Shown piece after piece: positions 43,218 to 54,934 of a stretch of DNA of 64,000 bases. Under the pieces are notes generated by a model, which had not been told where the DNA came from, ran no database searches, and worked only from the letters and a program-made list of their open reading frames with translations. The stretch comes from Nannochloropsis salina CCMP1776 (lineage: Eukaryota; Sar; Eustigmatophyceae; Eustigmatales; Monodopsidaceae), in the NCBI GenBank assembly GCA_004565275.1, contig SDOX01000011.1:803401-867400 (forward strand), given 5' to 3'. A program made the translations under genes and the position numbers. Position 1 is the first letter of the stretch, and the number at the start of each line of letters is the position of its first letter.

Positions 43218-44529
43218 CTACTGCCCCGGGAGCGGCGCGTGGTATAACTTGTAGGGTGGGCGACCCGGCAAAATCGAGGGGTGTTCCCGCTCCACGATGT
43301 CCCCCCTGACGGGCCCCTCCCCCTGCCCCCACCCCCGCGTGAGCTCTGCCACGGTCCTGAGGATCGGGTGGGAGGCTTCGTCTTGGAACTGCTTCAGGGG
43401 CACCCAGCGCGCATCCTGGATCTCTGAGGAGCACAAACGGAGCTCGTCTGTGAGGGCTTGCAGGCGCGTGACCACGTAGATGTCGTCGACGCCGAAAGAC
43501 TGCTGGTGCTGGTGCCGGAGGGCCAGAAGGCCTTCGAACGAGGACCGGACCCCAGTCTCCTCCTCCACTTCACGCACCGCCGCGGCTCCAAATTCTTCGC
43601 CGGGCTAGGTCGTGAAGTGCGGTGGGATAGGCGTGGGTGTGAGTCGGGGTGGGAGGAAGACGCATCATACGCACGGAACGGCACCACTCGCTGATGGGGT
43701 TGAGAGGAGGGCTGAGTCAAGACATCCCTTCCCAGCACCCATCGCTTACATTAATGTAGCCCCCCGGGAGTTTCCACCCACTCAGATTCTTGCTGCCCTC
43801 CTTGACGAGCAGGACCTCTCCTTTCTTATTCTGACAGAAGCCCGCCACTCCCACCAAATGGGTCGCGTAAGGAGGGACCTTGTTCTCCTTGCCCGGCTGC
43901 AACCACAAATTCATGATCACCGACTCTGGCTCACAGTGATGACATTTGAAGCCAAAAGTCCCCAGCACGCCCAGAAGATGTCCGTTCAAAGCGTGCACAC
44001 GGACCCACATGCTGCTTCGGCCTTCCCTCCGGAGCTGTTGGACTGTCACCAACAGGCGGGTCGTGAAGTCGCTCGTGTCTGTCACCCGCATATTATCCGT
44101 GTCCAGCATCACAGCATTAAAGGGCATGGGAGTCACCTCCAAAGGCTCCCCCAAGAAAGTTTTATTGCCATCCTGGCCACCGCCCTGCCCTGAGAAAGCG
44201 CGGCGAGGCTGCTTCCCAGCCATATATCTCGTCATTGTGGCACCACCTGTCGACTTTCTTGAGCCTCCATGCGCACACTCAACATCCCTGGAGCGTACCG
44301 CTCGTAATCTTGCTGCTTGCGGTATTTTTTCGTGACAGGATGTCTCGAATGTCCTCCTCGTGTTCATGTAAATATTGGGCCAGGGCAGGGAGGAGCCCGA
44401 CACACGAAAGGCTGTCGGGCTCCGTGCTACCCACCCCGTGCACGCCGTGACAGAAAGTCCTCGCCCTAGTCGCATGAAATATCTGCACCCGAGAGTACGA
44501 AGCATCTTCATCTGTCGTTCGCGTGGCAT
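43218..44529 (-). CDS. Nudix hydrolase, NUDT6/NUDT8 family (2 exons)
   Basis: Exons 44529-43750 and 43604-43218, phase 0, 388 residues. The intron lies inside the Nudix box; splicing gives GYINPGEEFGAAAVREVEEETGV, which fits G-x5-E-x7-REUxEExGU exactly, so the metal-binding Glu residues are present. Before it comes the pre-Nudix domain of the NUDT6/GFG family (SMWVRVHALNGHLLGVL .. GFKCHHCEPESVIMNLWL .. PPYATHLVGVAGF), and after it a QSFGVDDIYVVTRLQAL segment. The first 110 residues are basic with few acids, consistent with organellar import. Plant relatives hydrolyse ADP-ribose, NADH or CoA derivatives; the substrate here is not known. The start lies 150 bp from the divergent coiled-coil gene. 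Confidence 0.88.
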
Positions 44530-44679
44530 TGAAGGGTTTAAAGCGCCGTAATCTGCGTTCTACGCATTGCGTGCATTTGGTGTGCGCCTCGCCTCCTCTC
44601 GGAGCGAAACCGGAAGAGTTCTTCAGGGCACTGTCGTGGATAGTTTACATGTACACGCACAACGACTGGGGCGAAAAAT

Positions 44680-46830
44680 ATGCCGCCATCGAGTCCAATG
44701 CACACTATCAAGCTATTTGACTCAACGAACGTCTTGCATTCCTCCACAGGTGCGTGTCGGCACTGGGCATTCCCACGCAGGAGGAACAGAGCGCCCGGTT
44801 TCTCGTCGACCTCACCTCTTCCTCCTATGGCCGAGTCCTGCTCGCCCTCCTCCTCCTCCATTACTACTGCCCCGACTGGTAGCACCCTCCCAGGGGAAGG
44901 AGGAGGCATGCCGGCGGAGCGGAAAGGGCGTTTCCGCGTAAAACAGGTGGAAGCGGGCGAGGCCGAGGAGGCGTCCTACCCTGAGGGAGACATAGTGGGG
45001 GGAAGAATCAAAGCCTCAGAACGTTCCCATGCACATACACATGATACTTCCCCGTCTAGTAGTCCTCATCCATATACATCGCACCGGATGGGGACGGTGG
45101 ATATGAGTACGGTCTCTGACCTGACGGATTCCCTGAGCAAATCGGGCAAGACGGGAGGGGAGAAAAAAGGCCGGTTCACTATCCGTGAACTGCCTGACTT
45201 AGGCATGGAGGGCTCAGTACCCTCCGTGCATCATCCACCCGGCACATCCAGCCCTCACGTGCACATGGACCCGCACCCGCACGTTCATCAGTCCCACGGC
45301 CATCAGCAAGGCCATCGCGCCGAGCATCCGCCCTCCCATCAAGGCGGCCTGGGAGGGGCATCGAGCCATGGGCTTCCCCACTCACGGCCCCCGCCCCATC
45401 CTCACGGGCACCACCATATGCACGGCCACTCGCTCCCACGGGCGTCCTCGGCCCAGCAGCTCGAGGCGCCTTACGCGGTGGGGGGCTCAGGAGGAACGAA
45501 CCTGCGGCCAGCGACGTCGATGCAGCACATGGAGGGAATCGGGCATGGATCCCAGTCCGAGATCGCAAACTATCGGGCGCAAGGGGAGGGGCAATCTGGA
45601 AGCGGGCGCCCGTACGCCCCCGGCTTGCCCCCCGCCTACTCGCAGGAGGCGGGTTCCCCCCAAGATCAGGCGGGATGGCGACTCCTGCGCCAGCAGAACG
45701 ACCTCATCCTGCACCGACTCTCGCAGATGGAGCGATCTTTTCATTCATCGCCGCATCTCTCAGGAGCCTCGGGGGGCGTCGCAGCCGGAGGATCGGACCG
45801 GGCGGGTTTCGGGCCGGTGTCCACGCCAGGGCCCCCGAAGAGCAGTCCCGTCCACCACCACGAAATGCCTCCCTCGTCCATGTCCTCCTCCGGTCCGGGG
45901 AAGGACATTGGGGCGGGGAAGCTGACTTATCTTCTGGAGCAGATGAAGGTGGAGGTGGAGGCGGCCGTGAGTCGGCGGAAGGAGGTGGATTTGCAGATGA
46001 AGAGGTTGCAGGAGAAAAACCGAGCGCTCGAGGAGAAGGTAGAGGAGGAGCGGCGGAAGCGCGTGGAGACTGAGAAAAAGTACGAGAAAGTGAAGGAGCG
46101 CTGTGAGAGCATGATGCAGGAGCTGGACCACCGCCGGGGGGCGGAGGCGGGGGGTGCGGGCACGGGCGTTCCGAGTCAGCTCGCGACGGGGAACGTGGCG
46201 GAGAAGGAGGGGCCCCCGCCTCCGCCCCCACCACCAGCACAGCCGCACCAGCAGCACGTGCAGCTGCAGCAGCAGGCTGCCATGTCGCACCAACCCCCGC
46301 TCAGCGCCGGGGCCAGCCCCTCCACGACCCCCCCCACCCCGCACGTGTTCGCGCATGACTTCCTACCGCAACCTCCACCTCCCCCCTTCAGCGCGCCCAT
46401 CCCCATCGCCAGCAAACCCGGGGGAATCGCAGGCCTCTCGGACAGTCTGCACGACGGCTTCGCCTCCGCCTTGAAATTCCCGGCGGCCGTGCCTCCCCGG
46501 ATGACCCTCTCGCCAGGGCCTACGCCTGGGATCGGCACGTCGTCTGCGGCGAGCACTCCGGGCGGAAGCAGCGGCAGCTGTGGGAGCAACAATGGTGGAA
46601 TGGGCCAAGGAGGGAGCTTGGGCGTGCTCGATCCCTTCAACGGTCTTCTGAATTCAAGCGGGGGGATGGTGGCGGGGACGGGATCGAGTTTGGGGTGGGG
46701 AGGACCCCGCGGGCGGGGCGCCAGCGACGTCATTTATGGCAGCAACAATCACAGCGGTTCCAGTCACAGTGGCAAACCGGCACAAGGCGGGCAGAACGCT
46801 CATGGGAGGCGGGAAACAAGCTTGGTGTGA
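44680..46830 (+). CDS. His/Pro-rich coiled-coil protein with two KGRF motifs
   Basis: Open for 716 codons from ATG 44680; a GTGCGT at 44750 and internal ATGs at 44827 and 44906 leave the true start uncertain. No catalytic domain is recognised. Two similar motifs stand out: RKGRFRVKQV (about 81-90) and KKGRFTIREL (about 162-171). Each contains R-F-x-V/I, the docking motif for the CCT domain of OSR1/SPAK-type kinases, but this is only inference. A His-rich segment (about 185-260) and Gly/Ser/Pro-rich regions flank a clear coiled coil near residues 415-490 (YLLEQMKVEVEAAVSRRKEV .. RLQEKNRALEEKVEEERRK). Overall it looks like a cytoskeletal or signalling scaffold. Confidence 0.65.
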   Translation: MPPSSPMHTIKLFDSTNVLHSSTGACRHWAFPRRRNRAPGFSSTSPLPPMAESCSPSSSSITTAPTGSTLPGEGGGMPAERKGRFRVKQVEAGEAEEASYPEGDIVGGRIKASERSHAHTHDTSPSSSPHPYTSHRMGTVDMSTVSDLTDSLSKSGKTGGEKKGRFTIRELPDLGMEGSVPSVHHPPGTSSPHVHMDPHPHVHQSHGHQQGHRAEHPPSHQGGLGGASSHGLPHSRPPPHPHGHHHMHGHSLPRASSAQQLEAPYAVGGSGGTNLRPATSMQHMEGIGHGSQSEIANYRAQGEGQSGSGRPYAPGLPPAYSQEAGSPQDQAGWRLLRQQNDLILHRLSQMERSFHSSPHLSGASGGVAAGGSDRAGFGPVSTPGPPKSSPVHHHEMPPSSMSSSGPGKDIGAGKLTYLLEQMKVEVEAAVSRRKEVDLQMKRLQEKNRALEEKVEEERRKRVETEKKYEKVKERCESMMQELDHRRGAEAGGAGTGVPSQLATGNVAEKEGPPPPPPPPAQPHQQHVQLQQQAAMSHQPPLSAGASPSTTPPTPHVFAHDFLPQPPPPPFSAPIPIASKPGGIAGLSDSLHDGFASALKFPAAVPPRMTLSPGPTPGIGTSSAASTPGGSSGSCGSNNGGMGQGGSLGVLDPFNGLLNSSGGMVAGTGSSLGWGGPRGRGASDVIYGSNNHSGSSHSGKPAQGGQNAHGRRETSLV

Positions 46831-47153
46831 GTCTGGCCTGGCTGCCCTGGGAGTCCACGGGGGCGGGGTCCGTCCTGCAGGGGCCAAGTCAGCTACGATG
46901 AGAGTGGAGCCAGGGATGTGTCGATGACCACAAGATGAGCAGTCGCACAATGGATGCTCATATGTCGCTCACAAATGGCCACAGGCCGCGTGGCTGCTCT
47001 CGGCTCAATTACAGTGTACATGAGAAAAATGATGGGCTTGTAGGACCTCAATAATTATAGTTGCTTGCGTGTCATTGCCTTTTTATGCATGATTAACGAC
47101 CCTCTCCATGTGGTGTGCTATGTTCACAAGTACATACACGATCAGTCAGCCAT
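46831..47153. other. Convergent 3' intergenic region
   Basis: Between the 3' ends of the coiled-coil gene and the FAN-like gene. Nothing notable. Confidence 0.4.
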
Positions 47154-50100
47154 TCACTTCTCAGTCCCAGCTAGAACCCTCCATCCCGCTTCTCCCCCCC
47201 CCTCTGCCCCCTTCCTCTGCCCACCCCCATCATCGCTCTCCACCCCCCACACATTTACACTACCGTCCGCGTGACCCGTTGCCAACCGTCCCTTCCTCCA
47301 GTTCAGCGCCAGGCACGTCACCGCATCTTCGTGTGCCCGCTCCACCACCGCCAAAACCTGCAGCCCCCCTCCCATCCTCCCCGGCCTCCCACCTAGCCAC
47401 AGGCGCACGCTCCCGTCACCGCTCCCAGTTGCAAGCACGTCCCTCCCGTCCCGACTCCCTGACACCTCCAAGCACCGTATGCCACACCTCCCTCCCGAGG
47501 TCCCTCCTTTTCCCGGTCCACACAGCGCGACCCCGAGGGCTGGCCCCTCCGCGGCATGACAACCGAGCAGGCCTCCCGCGGTTGCCGCGTACAGATATGG
47601 AGGAGCAGCCCCGAAGGAGCCCTCGCCGTCCGCCCCATTCCCTTGGCCTCCCCACTTGACGCCTGTCACCGCCTCCCCCCCCCCACCCTGAAGCACGAGA
47701 CCAAGCACCTGGCCGCAAGGTTCCAGACCATCACCTGCCCATCCTCCGCCCCCGCTGCCACCAGCGCTGCCTCCGCCCCGCTCGCCTCCACCTTCAGCGC
47801 CACACAGTGCACCTGTGTGGTGTGCTCGAAGAATTCCGCCAAGGGCATCGGCTCAATGAGGCCGCCGCAGCTGCGAGAGGGCTGTATACCCCAGACCTTG
47901 ACCGTGGCGTCCCACGACCCCGACGCCAGGTAGGGCCCAGCCACATCCAGGCATGACACGGCGTCGTCGTGGGCGTCTAGCCGCAGAAGCTGCCGCGCGG
48001 AGGGGATAGAATACAGGTAGACGTGGTTGTCGTAGGACCCGAGGGCAGCTAGTGTGTGGGGGCTGGCCGCCGGTCCTCCCTCCCCCCCGACCTCCAATCC
48101 CCCCTCGGACGCCTCCCCTCCCATCAAGGCACAGGAGGAAAGAGCGATGTCGCTGGGCGAGAAGTGACGCTTGGACTGGAAAGACGCCTTCTCATCTCTC
48201 TTCCCCTCCTCCTGAGGCCCCATCAGCAAGGTGCTGACACGAAAGCTCCCGTCGTCCGAGGTGCTGCAGAGAGACCGCCCCCCGTCCGCCCACTTCAGGG
48301 AGGTGACCGCGTCGTGGTGCAGACACACCGCCCGGCCTCCGAGCAGGCCGAGGCGAGGGGGGTCGCGGGCATCTTCGGGGCCGGTCGAGGCGGTCGCCGC
48401 CCCCTGCGAGCCTCCTTCTTCCTTGTGGAGGCCCGCAGGGGGCAGGGGAAGCGGAAGCCGAGGAGTGCTGCCTGGGATGCTCAGGAGGGCCTCCCTGGGT
48501 ATCAGCTCTTCCAAGCGCACGACCGCCGGCAGGTCGTCCCCTCCCCCTCTCACTCCTGTCACGACTCCATCGCCATTCGTATTGGAGGCCCCTCCACGCA
48601 GGGAAGACGCCGCGGTCGGCCCGGAGCATCCATTCGCATAAGTCTCCTCGTTGTGGGCGACACGGATCATTTCCTCTAACGTCCGCTGGGCCTGTTCGTT
48701 CAGCCGCAAGCTCGTGGGGGACTGCAGGCTCTCGGCCCCATCCATCACAAACATGAGCTGCTCCGGCTGCTGTAATGAGGTGCACTTATCCGTGCCGGCC
48801 GGGGGGGGCAGGAGCCCCAGCCCCTTGGCCATGAGGGTCTTGGGGCTGAGGATGCTACCGCGACCGTTCAGGTGCACAGGAGACGATTGGGAGGATGCCT
48901 CCGGCCCCACGCCGCCCTCTCTCCCACCCTCCCTCTCCGACGCATCCTGGCGCAAGATCTCCCAGCCACTCCCCCCCATGCTCTGTGAGAGGGACTGAGA
49001 GAGGCTTTGGGAGAGCAACAGGCTTTCCCCCCGTACCATCTCCCACGGCCCTTCCAGTTCGTGCTCCGAGGCCCCCCGCGGGCGCGCCCCGCCCCCTCCG
49101 TTCGAGGGCAGCCCCACCGCCGGGGAGGAGGACGAGTCCTGGAAGCTGGGAGTCAGGAAAACAGGGACGGAGGGCGGGTCGTCCCTCCTCGGGTGGGGCC
49201 CAAGGAAGACCTGTTTGGGGGTTTGCCCGAACTCGCGGATTTGAGCCTCGAAAGCTGCCCTTTCCAGTGGATCGGTCACCTGCTCCAAGTCGACGGCCCC
49301 TTCGTACGTCAGGTAGTAGAATAAATTGTCGGCGGAGACGGCCGCCTCGCCCTTCTGCTTGACGCCGAAGATGAGATCGATCCACTCATGCAAGTGCTGG
49401 GAGACATAGGTACTGTCGTTGAGGGCTCGACGCATCTTACGCACGAAATCTCTTTCGTTCCGGGCCCAGGGCGGGAGAGCCACGTCGCCCAACCTGACCC
49501 CTCCCTGCGTGGTCCCCAAGGGCAGACCCTCCACATTGACGAGGAAGTCGCCCTGGGAGAAGTAGAACTCGGGGATAAGCTCCTTCAAGTCGGCGGGGTT
49601 GGTCAGGCAGGACTGCCACGTGTCCGCCACGCAGCTGAACATCCGGTCCGCGCTGTCGAACTTCCCGTCTTGGAGGCAGAGCATGTGCTCAGGGGCCGCC
49701 CGCACCAGGTAGAAGAGGACGTAGCCCGGCGTGGAGTAGTGGGTGCCGTACAGAAAAGGGGGCGGGATGCCCATCTCCGCGTTTTCCTCCGGCATGGAGT
49801 GGTACCGCTCCCGCAGATAAGCCAGTCGCTCCTGGTGCAAAGCCCCCATCGGCTTGCTCAGATCGCGGTAGGTGCTCGGGTTCTCCCAGTCCAGCTTCTT
49901 GCTCGTGTAGTCAGCCAACACCCAGGGGAAGACGGGGTATTGGGTCAGGTCCTTAAACGACCGGTCCGCCAGCGTGTTCAGATAGAGGAGGTAGTCCAGG
50001 TTGGAGATGCGTCGCTCCTGCCACCGACGAGTCACCTCCGCGACGCGCACAGGCTGCAGCACGCCGTCCATGAGCGCCGGCTGGGCGAGCAGCAAGGCAT

Positions 50101-51924
50101 GCACCCGGTCACGTTCCTGGGAGGATCGGAACGAAAAGAGGACACTGTTCACCCGGGGCGGGGCCTCTGTGACCTCGCCCCCCTGGCCTCCTTTGCTCCT
50201 GGTCGCGGTCGCGCCGAGTCCTTCGCCGTCTCTGCTGTCGAGCACCCCGCCCTGCCTCCTCCCGCTTCCCCTACCAGACCCACTCGCCCATCCAACGCCC
50301 CCCTTCCCGTCCTCCATCCCGCCCTCTGTCCCTCCCTCTCCCGCGGCCGCAAAAAATATCTCCAGACCGGTTTGCCTGAGCATGTACCGTCGTTTGAAGA
50401 CCTGGACGATGGAGGCCAGGGCCAACGAGGTGGTGGAGATGCCCACATTGTTCAGCTCCGCGGGCTGGAAATAGAGGCGGCGGTCAGTGAGCATGACGAC
50501 GCCGGGATTCTTGATCAGGGGGGAAATGCGGTCCACCGGCACCGCGGCCGAGAGGATAAACTTTTCTCTGGATGGAAGAGAGAGAGAGACAGAAAAAAGA
50601 TGGGGAAATGAAGGAGGTTAATTCGCATGGGAAGCTTTTCCAGGTAATTGCCCCTTTTCAGGCCCCACAGCAGCACCTGAAATCAACGAGCTGGACAGGG
50701 TCGAAGGTCCCTGAGGCCCGCTCCCGCTCCTCCAAAATGGGCCGCAACAGCGCTTCCTCCGCGCCTAGGCCCGGCCCATCCCCTTTCACCAACCGCGCCG
50801 CCACCTCGCACAGGCGTCCGACCAGGGCCAAGAAATCCGCCAGAGGGGTGTGTTGGAGCCGGAAGATGAAGTCTGGGCCTTCCGCGTCAGGATCTCCGCT
50901 CTGCCTTTGCAGGTAGGGCCCCACCAGGTCGTTCGCCTTCATCTCGGTGACGCAGGCGCAGGAGAAGACGAAGAGGCCGTCCAGCGAGGAGGAGGGAGGG
51001 GGGGAAGAGGAGGAGGAGGAGGAGGAGGAGGAGGAGGAGGAGGAGGAGGAGGAAGTGAGCGCGGACCATTCCGCGGCTTCCATCCCATGAGGCGCGTGGC
51101 GTGGGACCCGGGTCATGTGCTTGAAAGGGAATCGGAGGAGGGGCTGGCGGTAAAGGAGGAAGGGGGGGTGTGTGGGCAGGGTAGAGCCAAGGGGCCAGAT
51201 GAGAGGGCTCCGCAATGCACGTGGCGGACACGCTTTTTTGAAAAAGAAACAAACTCAAGCAGAGACGAGAGGCCTTGGAGGCAGGAAGGGAGGAGGCAAG
51301 GGGAGACAGTGGCAGTGCTTGCAATAGGAATGAGGGGACGAAGGGAAGGGCAGAAGGAGGAAAGCGCGCCGCACCTGGGAGACATCGTTGACAGGGTCGA
51401 AAACAAGACTCCGCGATGAGACCTTGAGACGGCCGGGCACTTTGATCGTAGAGCGACCTTTGGGTCGGAAGCGAACGACCGCGTAGTCTCCTGGAAGCAA
51501 GGGAGGGGCCAGGGAAAGCGAGCAAGGCAACAGTGAGCGGGAGGCCGAGAGTTGCACAGCAATAGTTTGAAGCAGGACGGAGGCTGGAGCTTCACGCATC
51601 TCTAGAATTATGCAGTATCTCCTATGTATACATAAATCTCTGCATCGATTGCCCCGCCCTACGCTTCCTCCCAGCCCTACAACTTCAACGCACGCGTAAA
51701 CGGCCCTTTTCTTCATGGTAACGAAATCAAATGTGTCGTCAACATGTAGAAAACCGCCGACACTTACCAAAGTACACCTCCCCGTGCTCCAAAAGCAAAA
51801 GATTGAAGCGGCTTGTGCTCTGCGTTTCTGCCAGACTCTCCAGGAAACCAGTGGGGACGAAGGACGGCGCGCGGTGTCCGTCACTGCCGGGCCTGCCGTC
51901 CAGCCCAGCATGACTCTCTGACAT
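47154..51924 (-). CDS. FAN/NSMAF-type BEACH-WD40 protein (4 exons), frameshift at C10
   Basis: Exons 51924-51768, 51490-51375, 51119-50677 and 50567-47154; phases agree at all junctions. The N-terminus (SRFNLLLLEHGEVYFG, then GRLKVSSRSLVFDPVND) is the GRAM-like start of human FAN. A second PH-like segment (PGVVMLTDRRLYFQPAELNN .. VFKRRYMLRQTGLEIFF) precedes the BEACH domain (WQERRISNLDYLLYLNTLAD .. YPVFPWVLADYTS .. PPFLYGTHYSTPGYVLFYLV .. FDSADRMF .. LIPEFYF .. WIDLIFGVKQKG). WD40 repeats close the protein (LASGSWD..VKVWG, AAGAEDGQVMVWNL, ATGSGDGSVRLW, ATGHADGSVNVWG). The WD region changes frame at a 10-C run (47675-47684); a corrected frame keeps the propeller intact. BEACH proteins act in membrane traffic and signalling. 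The ligand is unknown. Confidence 0.88.
51001..51053. repeat. (GGA)n tract encoding poly-Ser in the FAN-like gene
   Basis: About 16 purine triplets that read as a serine run on the minus strand, inside exon 3 between two conserved blocks. Confidence 0.9.
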
Positions 51925-52303
51925 TGTTCCCCTAAAAGTGTGTATATAAAACTTGTGAAGAGAAATCGATGACGGCCACGGCCAGAAAGAGGCTTGGAGG
52001 GAGGTCAACCAGGGGAGGAAGAACAAACATGCAGGGGCAGCAGGCGCGTCGAGCGAGAGAACACCGCACTTTAAAATAGTCGCGACCAGCAAGCACCGAC
52101 GGTCACGGTTCGTGTTATAATCCTATTTTGACGGCACACATGTATGGCACGGATGGTTCAGGTACGATGCCTGTCAGGTGACAGGTTGGTCGTCATTTGA
52201 TTTGTGGAATACGCTCAGGCGGAGGTCATGATGACCTTCGCGCCCCGTGATTCTTACCTCTGATTCTGGAAATGTAGGGCAAAAACGACCGGACTCGTGA
52301 GAC
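51925..52303. promoter_or_regulatory. Divergent promoter, FAN-like / UDP-xylose synthase
   Basis: A 379-bp interval between divergent start codons; assignment by position only. Confidence 0.4.
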
Positions 52304-54100
52304 ATGTCTCGATGTTGCGACGAAAAGACTGACATGCTCTTGCGTATGCCGTTGCGGTGCCACAACCAACAGCACAGGGGCGCATCTATGGTAAATGCAC
52401 TAAGGGGGTCGGGACGAGCAAGCTCCTCTGTGTCCTCCCCATATGCTGCTCTGTTGACTGCGGCGGCAGTGGGAGGGGCAGCGCTCACTGTAGGAGTGGC
52501 ATGTTTATGGCCACAACTGATTGAGGAGTATGCGGGAATCAGAATTGTGGTGAAAAAGGTGCGATGCAATCGCAGCAGAGGGCGAGGTGTGGGCACGGGG
52601 AGCAAAAACGAGGACAAGTCTGATAAAGGCGGCGGCGATGCGATGTCGGCAGCGCTGCGGGACGTCATACAGCACGAAATCAGTCATCAGGTGCATGAGC
52701 GTGTGAATGCGATGAACAAGGCTCATCAAGCTGCAGGCTGGGGGGGCAAGGTCTTTCCACCCACAGCAACGCTGCCTGAGTCCCAGAGGATGAGGGTGTT
52801 GGTGACGGGGGGGGCGGGCTTTGTGGGTTCCCATCTGGTCGACCGCCTGATGGCCGAGGGGCACGAGGTGATTGTGGTGGACAACATGTTCACGGGCCGG
52901 AAGAAGAACGTGGCGCACTGGATCGGGCACCCCCACTTCATGCTCATCGTCCACGACGTGGTGGAGCCCATCCTCCTGGAGGTCGACCAGATCTACCACC
53001 TGGCCTGCCCCGCCTCCCCCCCCCACTACCAGTACAACCCGATCAAGACGATCAAGACCAGCACCATGGGCACCTTGAACATGCTCGGCCTCGCCAAGCG
53101 GGTCCGGGCCCGCATGCTCCTGACCTCCACCAGCGAGGTGTATGGCGACCCGCAAATCCACCCCCAGCCCGAGTCCTATTGGGGCAACGTGAACCCAATC
53201 GGGCCCCGGGCGTGCTACGACGAGGGGAAGCGGGTGGCGGAGACGATGATGTACGCCTACCACAACCAGAGTTCCGTGGACGTCCGGGTGGCGCGGATTT
53301 TCAACACCTTCGGCCCGCGCATGCACCCGAACGACGGACGCGTGGTCAGCAACTTCATCATCCAGGCCCTGCAGGGCAAGGACATCACTATTTATGGCGA
53401 GGGTCACCAGACCCGCTCTTTCCAGGTACGCTCTCTCGTGGAGGGAAAAGAATGCTCTCTTGGAGGGAAAAGAATGCCCCCATCGCCGCGCTCACCGCCC
53501 ACGTCCCTTCCCCCGCCCGCTCCCTCTGACCCCCTCAGTATGTGGAGGACCTGGTGACGGGCTTGACGAAGCTCATGAACTCGGACTATGGCCTCCCGGT
53601 CAATCTGGGCAATCCCGAGGAATACACCGTGAAAGAGTTCGCCCTCCTTGTCAAGGAGCTGGTCGTGGGCTCTCCCTCCGCCATCGTCCACATGCCCGCC
53701 ACCAAGGACGACCCAGCCAAGCGAAAGCCTGACATCCAGGTAGCCACGGACGTCTTGGGCTGGCAGCCGCGAGTGCCTGTGCGGGAGGGATTGAGCAAGA
53801 CGGTGGCCTACTTCCGCTCTGAATTGGAAGACACGGTAAAGACGGCAACACTCAAATGGAATCTTCGAAGGGATAAGCCATTGTTTCAGTATGGCTCAAC
53901 CCCTGATTTGTTTCGGCGTCAAATGCCTAATTCTTTGACTCGTTCATGCACCTACATGGCAGGGTGAGATAGTCCCCACGGGGCCCGATGCGACACGGCC
54001 CAAGCCCTGCTGCTCGAACGTCCTGTCGCCGAGCAGAGAGTATGAAGACCATTTGTATGCAGAAACGATGCCGGCGGCAGATGAGACAAGGTTGTACTGA
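52304..54100 (+). CDS. UXS: UDP-glucuronate decarboxylase (UDP-xylose synthase), 3 exons
   Basis: Exons 52304-53425, 53539-53835 and 53963-54100, all phase 0, 519 residues. Converts UDP-glucuronate to UDP-xylose using NAD+, feeding wall polysaccharides and glycans. The short-chain dehydrogenase core starts [20 protein letters not shown] (Rossmann Gly motif), with [30 protein letters not shown], the catalytic Y305-x3-K309 (CYDEGKR) and [20 protein letters not shown], all typical of UXS. An N-terminal hydrophobic segment ([20 protein letters not shown]) suggests a type II Golgi protein; several ATGs precede it. The third exon is chosen because the read-through reading is not conserved, while the spliced one gives [15 protein letters not shown] as in other UXS C-termini. 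Intron 1 has a short tandem repeat of GGAGGGAAAAGAATGC. Confidence 0.92.
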
Positions 54101-54934
54101 GATCGGGGGGGGGGTGAGTGAACAGGGAACAGTGGACATGTAGTGTACCGGACTGATGTCTTCGTGGAAGAAGATTCCTTCTCTTCGCGGAGTAACGAAT
54201 AGAGCCTTCCGGCTCTGTATGACCATTTTTATTTCTTCCTTGCCGATGAGCACCTATTTCTTGAATTTATGCGGGAGGTCGTTCAGTCGTCAATTAGCTC
54301 GGGTCCTCGCCTACGTTGTCCGGGGGCCTCGGCCACCACATTACTGATCTCACCGCAGAACAGCCCAGAACGAATTGAGGCACGAAATGATCTATCATCC
54401 ACATTTTAATGTCGTATCCCTCTGAAAAAAGCTCGTCCGTCATTGCATCGGCCCTCCGCGCCATTGAGCATGCCTCTCCGAGGCCCGTGCCGGGGTTCGA
54501 TATGTACACAATTACCGCGAAACCGAATATCCTACACGTTTTCCCTTTATCAGGCTTTTCTTGCTAAGATCTGTGCGATAAAATCATAGTTACTAAGCCG
54601 TGACTGACACATTCAAAGTTATTTGTCGTGTAGCAAACGTGCTGAGCAACTACGCTGAAACGACGCCTCCCTCGAATCCCGCCGAAGATACCCAGCAGCT
54701 AGTGCTGGAAAAGATCGAGACGCACTCGCGACACAATACAAGATTAGGAGTGGTTGGCGGCAACAATAGTTTTCGATAGTTTGCAGGTGATTTTTTCTCT
54801 CTTTATTACTTCTGAAGTGCAAATCTGTCCGCTGAAGCCAACAATTCAGAGCCCTTGGAAGTTTACGGCTGGGCAAAGTACTTCGCTCACGATCTGCCTT
54901 TCTCCACCTGCTGCGAACGATTGATCACAGATAC
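54101..54934. other. Gap with conflicting open frames
   Basis: At 54294-54580 both strands have protein-like open frames: plus from ATG at about 54410 (VIASALRAIEHASPRPVPGF), minus 54509-54294 (DELFSEGYDIKMWMIDHF). They cannot both be real, and no splice model supports either. The right end is the 5' flank of the OPR-RAP gene. Confidence 0.25.

Noticed and set aside
45179-46733. Large minus-strand ORFs opposite the coiled-coil gene
   Set aside because: High-GC shadows; no domain, and the plus frame has a coherent coiled coil.
52028-52046. ACATGCAGGGGCAG matches an arm of the palindrome at 14067
   Set aside because: A 14-nt match with no flanking similarity is too short to claim a dispersed element.
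53836-53967. Read-through C-terminus of UDP-xylose synthase ending at 53967
   Set aside because: The spliced alternative (donor 53836, acceptor 53962) gives a C-terminus typical of the family, so the read-through is intron.
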